NCBI GenBank assembly: GCA_019456305.1
Contig: VRUD01000011.1
Location: 1 to 64,000 of the forward strand
DNA length: 64,000 nucleotides
Direction of reading: 5' to 3'
Source: Cytophagales bacterium
GTDB lineage: Bacteria; Bacteroidota; Bacteroidia; Cytophagales; VRUD01
The notes under the pieces are model-generated. The model made no database searches, was not told the DNA's origin, and saw only the letters and a list, made by a program, of their open reading frames with translations. The translations under genes were made by a program, and so were the position numbers. Shown here piece by piece: positions 59,834 to 64,000 of the stretch (position 1 is its first letter; each line of letters opens with the position of its first letter).

Positions 59834-59862
59834 CAAATATAGTGATTATTTTATTGTGCAAG
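59834..59862 (-). promoter_or_regulatory. Promoter of the repeat-protein gene and probably rplL
   Basis: CTTG (59859-59862), 17 bp, TATATTTG (59834-59841) on the minus strand. The repeat-protein ATG is 50 bp downstream and rplL follows it with 20 bp, so rplL probably depends on this promoter. A TACCCTG/CAGGGTA stem lies in the leader. Confidence 0.55.
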
Positions 59863-59928
59863 TTAAAAGCTCTTTTATTTTTTATTTATTTTGCTGGGGT
59901 TACAGTCAATTTGTTCGCTTCAAAAATT

Positions 59929-60111
59929 CTATTCATTATCCGTTTGTTTGACGCTACTTTTACCGGTAATAATACTTGGGCTGCCACCGCCTGTGGCGCT
60001 TGCTGAGAAGGTCTTCTGAAAAGTAGTTTGCCCGTGCGCTCCAATAAATGCCAAGCCAATCAGAGCTGCACTCACGAGTACCCGTGACGTTAATGTTTTT
60101 ATTGTTTTCAT
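59929..60111 (-). pseudogene. Truncated secreted protein, signal peptide plus short remnant
   Basis: ATG 60111 opens MKTIKTLTSRVLVSAALIGL and a clear signal peptide (cleavage near AHGQ), then about 32 residues (TTFQKTFSASATGGG...) before a stop. It resembles the N-terminus of larger Bacteroidota secreted proteins. It is probably a remnant, but a real 60-residue product is possible. Confidence 0.45.
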
Positions 60112-60178
60112 TTTTATAGTAATCAGAAAACTTTGCAAAGCTACATAAAAGTTCGTTAAAATCTAAAATTACTTTACA

Positions 60179-62693
60179 CTATATTCTTACCCCAATCACC
60201 AGGATGTCATCAATCTGCCTGCTTTCACCTTTCCATTCCTCAATGGTATTTTCTAATTTTTGCCGCTGCTTGTCCATTGGTAAGTCGTGAATATCCAAAA
60301 GGAGACGTTTGAATCTTTCGGTCATAAACTTTGTATTATCAGGTCCACCAAATTGGTCTGAATATCCATCGGAGAAAAGATAAATGGTGTCGCTTTTTTT
60401 TACGCTATATTCATGTTGAGTAAATTTTTTGATTGTTTTTTTTCTACTTCCTCCAATTCCCAGAACATTGCCTTTTATTTCATTTAAGGTTCCATTTGAA
60501 GCGACATATAATGGCCGTTTGGCGCCAGCAAAAGTGAGGCTGCGTTTTTCAGGATCAATTGAAATAAGCGATAAATCCATGCCATCATTTGCAACGTAAT
60601 CTCCTCTACCTGCCTGCGAAGCTCCCCTAAGTCCCCCTGAATCGGTGAATGGGTGAATGGGTGAATCGCTTCGTTTTCCAGCTCTCCGTTTCTCCGATTC
60701 CCCGTTTCTCCGATTCAAGTTGGCTTGGAGTTTGATGCAAGGCTTGCTTAATCCCTTTATTTAATTGATCAAGAATATCGGAAGGTTTTGTTACACCTTT
60801 TTCATTGATAATCTCATTTAAAAGGGTATTACCGATCATAGACATGAAGGCACCCGGCACCCCATGACCGGTGCAATCTACTGCCGCTAAAAGGATCTTA
60901 TTATTCTTTTTGCTGAACCAATAAAAATCACCGCTAACAATATCTCTGGGTTTGAATAATATGAATGAATCAGGCAGCAATTTACTAATAAATTCATCTG
61001 ACGGCAAGATAGATTGCTGAATCCGGCTGGCATAATTGATACTATCGGTTATTTGTTTATTTCTCTTTTCCAATTTTTGGTTGGAATCTTCCAATTGTTC
61101 TTTTTGTACATTAATTTCTTCGTTCTGCTGTGATATAAACTGATTTTGTTCTTCCAAAAGTGCGTTGGCTTTTTGCTTGATGCGGTAGCGGTTGTATAAA
61201 AGTGAGGCCAGGGCCAAAGCCAAGGCTAAGCCAGCAATAAATGAGTTTCTCAGCAGCTTTTGCTTGCTCACCGCTAAGTCTTTTATCTCATTTTCTTTTT
61301 TAAGAAGTTCTATCTCTTTTACTTTTTTTTCAGTCTCGTATTTGGTTTGCATTTCGGCTATTTGCTTGCTGCTTTGTTCGTTGAATAGGGTGTCTTTGAG
61401 AGAAGCATAAAAGCGAAGGCATTCAGCGGCCTTTTTATAATTATTAGATTTTGAATAGGCGTCCGCTAAATTTTTGTAACCGTCTGCTATTATCTTTATA
61501 GCGCCTATTTCTTTAGCAATTGCCAGCCCCTTTGTTTGGTATTCGATAGCTTGCCGATAGTCATTTTGTTTTGAAAAGATGATGCTGATATTGTTGAGCG
61601 TTTCAGCTGTTCCAAGTTTATCTTTCAGTTCTTTGTGAATTTCCAGCGATTTGAAATAATACGTCAATGCTTTTGAATTGTTCTCCTGGGCGTGATACAG
61701 GCTGCCAATGTTATTATATAAACTAGCTATTCCCTTTTTATCGCCAATTTCTTCTCTTATCTCCAATGATTTTTTGTAATAGTTGAGTGCAGTTGAATAA
61801 TCTTTTTGTTCATTGTAGATTATGGCAATTGCTTCAAAAGAAATTCCCATTCCACGCTTGTCATCTATCAATTTCCTTGTTTCAAGCGCTTGTTCATAAA
61901 ATTCCAACGCTTTTGTATAATTTTTTTGATAGTAAAAAATATTACCGAGGTTGCTTAGAACATTTCCCTTGGGATGCAGGTTATTGGTTTTATCAACTAT
62001 TTTCAAGGCAACAAAATAATGTTCCAATGCTTGTGAATACTGGCCTTTATGAACATAAATGTTACCTATGTTTTGATAAACGCTTGCAATTCCTCCCTCA
62101 TTATTCAGCTCCTTTGTTATCTCAAGTGATCTTTGGTAACTTTTTAACGCTTCATCATAAATGCCATGGTCAGTTAAAATTGCCCCCATAAAATTGTAGG
62201 AATTGGCCATTCCTTCTTTATCGTTAATCTCTTCCCTTAGTTCAAGCGATTTGTTCAGATAATCCAGCGCCTTTTCGTAATTTCCTTGATAGTAATGAAT
62301 CAGGCCTATATTGTGATACGAATCAGATATTCCCTTTTTATCTCTTTCTTGCTCTCGTATTTCAAGGGCATCGTGATATTTTTCAAGCGCAGCCGGATAA
62401 TCGCCCTGATAAAGGGATATGTTTCCCTGATTGTTAATGGCTTGCGCTCTGCCTTTTTCAAATCCTGCTTTTTTGGCTAATTGTTCAGCTTCAATCGCAT
62501 ATTTCAATGCCTCATCGTAGTTGTAGGCGCTAAAGGACTGGAAAAGCTGGTTCAAGATATTGACCTTTGTTGTATCTTCTTCTGCAGTTTTCAGTAGGTT
62601 TTCTAAAGAATCAATCTCTGCTTGTTGAGCAGAAGCGCTGACAAACAGCAGTGTGCCTGTAGCAAAAAGAAGGATGGCGGTAAGTTTTTTCAT
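60179..62693 (-). pseudogene. TPR sensor with SpoIIE (PP2C) phosphatase, frame broken by a repeat insertion
   Basis: Signal peptide (MKKLTAILLFATGTLLFVSA), about ten TPR units with YYQGNYEKALDYLNKSLE-like sequence (residues about 50-430), one membrane span (about 480-500), a coiled coil and the first half of a PP2C domain (DCTGHGVPGAFMSM). The frame from 62693 ends at 60627; the second half of the PP2C domain (NDGMDLSLISIDPE, FSDGYSDQFGG, DDILVIGVRI) continues in another frame to 60179. The two frames overlap in a low-complexity insertion (60638-60722). It has the same phosphatase output as the gene at 9677. ATG 62693 is chosen for the signal peptide. Confidence 0.85.
60638..60722. repeat. 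GAATCGG/GGTGAATG array inserted in the PP2C gene
   Basis: Contains three 8-bp units GGTGAATG/C (about 60643-60667) and two copies of CCGTTTCTCCGATTCC (16 bp; about 60685-60717). It is absent from the PP2C family consensus at this point, and both frames are open across it. Confidence 0.75.
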
Positions 62694-63011
62694 ACACGAA
62701 AGATTAAAAATTAGAAAAAGCATGCGAAAATTTACAAAAAGCAATTGGTCTGGGCTATACCGGAATGTATGGCAATGACGTGGAAGAGTTACTGAGAAAA
62801 AATTGCGAATGAAACCAGTGTCATGGTTCACCACGAAAATTAGCAAAATTTAGTGTTTTTGAGCTTTGGTGGTAAAGAAGCTGACAGTCATTTAAAATAA
62901 ATTGACAGGTTCAATATCAGAAACTAATAGTCAGGATAGAAAGGAGCTAATTTATTTTTTTATAATAAGTTTACCTTTTAGCAACACGCTTGCATTTGAA
63001 TTTTTTAAGCA
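62694..63011. other. Spacer between rplJ and the SpoIIE gene; degenerate P1 half-copy
   Basis: 62828-62876 has TTTAGTGTTTTTGAGCTTTG and GGTGGTAAAGAAG, close to the right half of element P1 (TTTAGTGTTTTTGTGCTTTT), with CACCAC at its left end able to pair with GGTGG. I see no gene and no clear promoter here. Confidence 0.45.
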
Positions 63012-63533
63012 TCACCGCTGCCCCAACACTTTCACCACGCCAGCTAATTTATGCTCAGCACTTTTCAAAGCAGCAATCACAATTTTAGCAGGTGATTGCA
63101 GTGCTGAAATGATCTCACCAATAAGTTCATTTTTAGATTTGAGCTTGCTTAATGCGTCTAAATGCTGGTCGCCAATATAGATCTCAGAATCAACAAATGC
63201 GCCTTTTAATTCCGGTTTATCAAATCCTGCCTTTCTAAAATCTTTGATCAGTTTTGCAGGAGCATTCCCTGCATTTTTTGCAAATAATACTCCTGAAAAG
63301 CCCTTTAAAATATCACTAAACTCAGAATAGTCAGTCTCGGATGAATCAAAGGCTTTCTTTATAAAAGTATTCTTATATACCTTGTATTCAACCTTATTCT
63401 CATAGCAAAGTTTTCGAAAATCATTGATCTGAGCTACGGTAAGCCCCGAAGCATCTGCTATATAGAAAAAATTAGAGGCCTTAAACTTTTGACTTAATTC
63501 TTCAATAATTGTTGCTTTTTCTTCTCTTGTCAT
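63012..63533 (-). CDS. rplJ: 50S ribosomal protein L10
   Basis: L10 anchors the L7/L12 stalk. MTREEKATIIEELSQKFKAS, FYIADASGLTVAQINDFRKL and AGNAPAKLIKDFRKAGFDKP identify it. The C-terminal helix that binds L7/L12 (ALQSPAKIVIAALKSAEHKL) is present. 173 residues. rplL, normally the next gene, is 3.6 kb away. It is preceded by the shared leader and nested arrays. Confidence 0.96.
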   Translation of the reverse strand: MTREEKATIIEELSQKFKASNFFYIADASGLTVAQINDFRKLCYENKVEYKVYKNTFIKKAFDSSETDYSEFSDILKGFSGVLFAKNAGNAPAKLIKDFRKAGFDKPELKGAFVDSEIYIGDQHLDALSKLKSKNELIGEIISALQSPAKIVIAALKSAEHKLAGVVKVLGQR

Positions 63534-63542
63534 GACTTGTTG

Positions 63543-63964
63543 TATCGGAATTTCAATTGATACGAATAAGGTATAATGCTAATATACGAATTTATACTAA
63601 TGATACGAATAAAAGACACACCTGTTTGCCAAAGCACTTCGGTGCGCAGGCACATTACAAGTATTTGCATTAATCTCTTCAAGGCCTCAGCGATGGGCAT
63701 TAGTATCATTAGTATATTAGCATTTTATTATTAGTATTTTGTAATTTATATTCAAATCTATTATTTGTGCTATTAATAAACAGCTACTAGGCTCTGGTTA
63801 CTGGGTTCTGGGTTATTTGCTTTCGGTAGGCAGGTTGGTAATTCTTTCTGACATTATTCACTACCATCACCCAGTACCCAGTGCCCAGTACCCAGTAACT
63901 AACTTATTATTTTTACTTTATCCCGAGTACTCGAGTCTAATTTTATTTTTAATTAACTTACTTT
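63543..63964. repeat. CCCAGTAC element, second copy (B), carrying a nested array
   Basis: Starts with the same leader (TATCGGAATTTCAAT), is interrupted by an ATACGAAT array (63557-63741), then continues (AATTTATATTCAAATCTATT) with left arm, identical 56-bp core, right arm and the same end (AATTAACTTACTTT). A TCCCGAGTACTCGAG palindrome replaces sequence near the end. It occupies the space upstream of rplJ; 63965-64000 shows nothing further. Confidence 0.8.
63557..63741. repeat. ATACGAAT/ATACTAAT array nested in CCCAGTAC element B
   Basis: Left arm TGATACGAATAAGG and ATACGAATTTATACTAATG; right arm ATTAGTATCATTAGTATATT; core of about 80 bp with a GCACTTCGGTGC hairpin. The sister element at 31953 has about 10 bp here instead. 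Confidence 0.75.
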
Positions 63965-64000
63965 GCCCCGCACATAAATTTGTACAACATTTAATGATTT

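Noticed and set aside
60179-60718. Independent small phosphatase gene
   Set aside because: It holds only the second half of a PP2C domain, starts with TTG inside the array and continues the upstream gene in another frame.

Overview
The window is a piece of a low-GC Bacteroidota chromosome, probably from an uncultivated environmental lineage. The evidence is: secreted proteins with type IX secretion (T9SS) C-terminal sorting domains; promoters of the Bacteroidota form TTTG-N19/20-TAnnTTTG in front of the ribosomal genes, with little Shine-Dalgarno sequence; two-component-regulator propeller proteins; a DUF3467 gene between rpoC and rpsL; and the Bacteroidota gene order rplQ-carA-eno-ftsB, in which carA is here a remnant. 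The genus cannot be named from the sequence.

Layout. 1-9 kb: gmk, nadD, a frameshifted secreted M43 metalloprotease, frr-pyrH, a biotin-carrier protein and an M1 aminopeptidase lipoprotein. 9-16 kb: a signalling block with SiaC, a propeller/SpoIIE phosphatase, a TumE-like toxin-antitoxin pair and a second propeller protein with no output domain. 16-25 kb: cysS, an M28 peptidase and a 1865-residue T9SS adhesin. 25-29 kb: ftsB, eno, a nuclease-like gene overlapping eno, VapBC and the carA remnant. 29-50 kb: the str-S10-spc-alpha ribosomal cluster on the minus strand in standard order (rpsL to rplQ), with secY, map, infA and rpoA. 50-64 kb: rpoC, rpoB, rplL and rplJ. rplJ and rplL are separated by about 3.6 kb of accessory genes: a TPR/SpoIIE phosphatase broken by a repeat, a small secreted fragment and a repeat-bearing membrane protein.

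The most striking feature is between the genes. Many spacers, including most of those wider than about 60 bp in the ribosomal cluster, hold arrays of degenerate 6-8 bp words. Many arrays have one arm facing an inverted copy of itself. At least ten families unrelated in sequence share this form (words such as AGTTTTTGGTT, TTGACAAT, TACGAAT, CCCAGTAC, ATACTAAT, AGCGCATAG, GCATGATT, GTTCATGA, TCATTG, GGTGAATG). The sequence shows signs that they move. A duplicated cysS 5' end is split by one array. One CCCAGTAC element carries an ATACGAAT array that its sister copy lacks. One array sits inside a SpoIIE gene and breaks its frame. A perfect 38-bp palindrome lies within the rplC reading frame. Two TTGACA arrays lie next to fragments of a four-helix-bundle (S23/bAvd-like) gene, which makes that family a candidate partner of the arrays. 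This is the best candidate here for an undescribed system.

How the genes work together: the large cluster supplies translation (ribosomal proteins, EF-G, IF-1, RRF, CysS), transcription (RpoA, RpoB, RpoC) and export (SecY, Map). It seems to be split into several transcription units by internal promoters before rpsL, rplC, rplF, infA and rpoB and by a terminator after rpsJ. SiaC next to a sensor SpoIIE phosphatase suggests a partner-switch signalling pathway.
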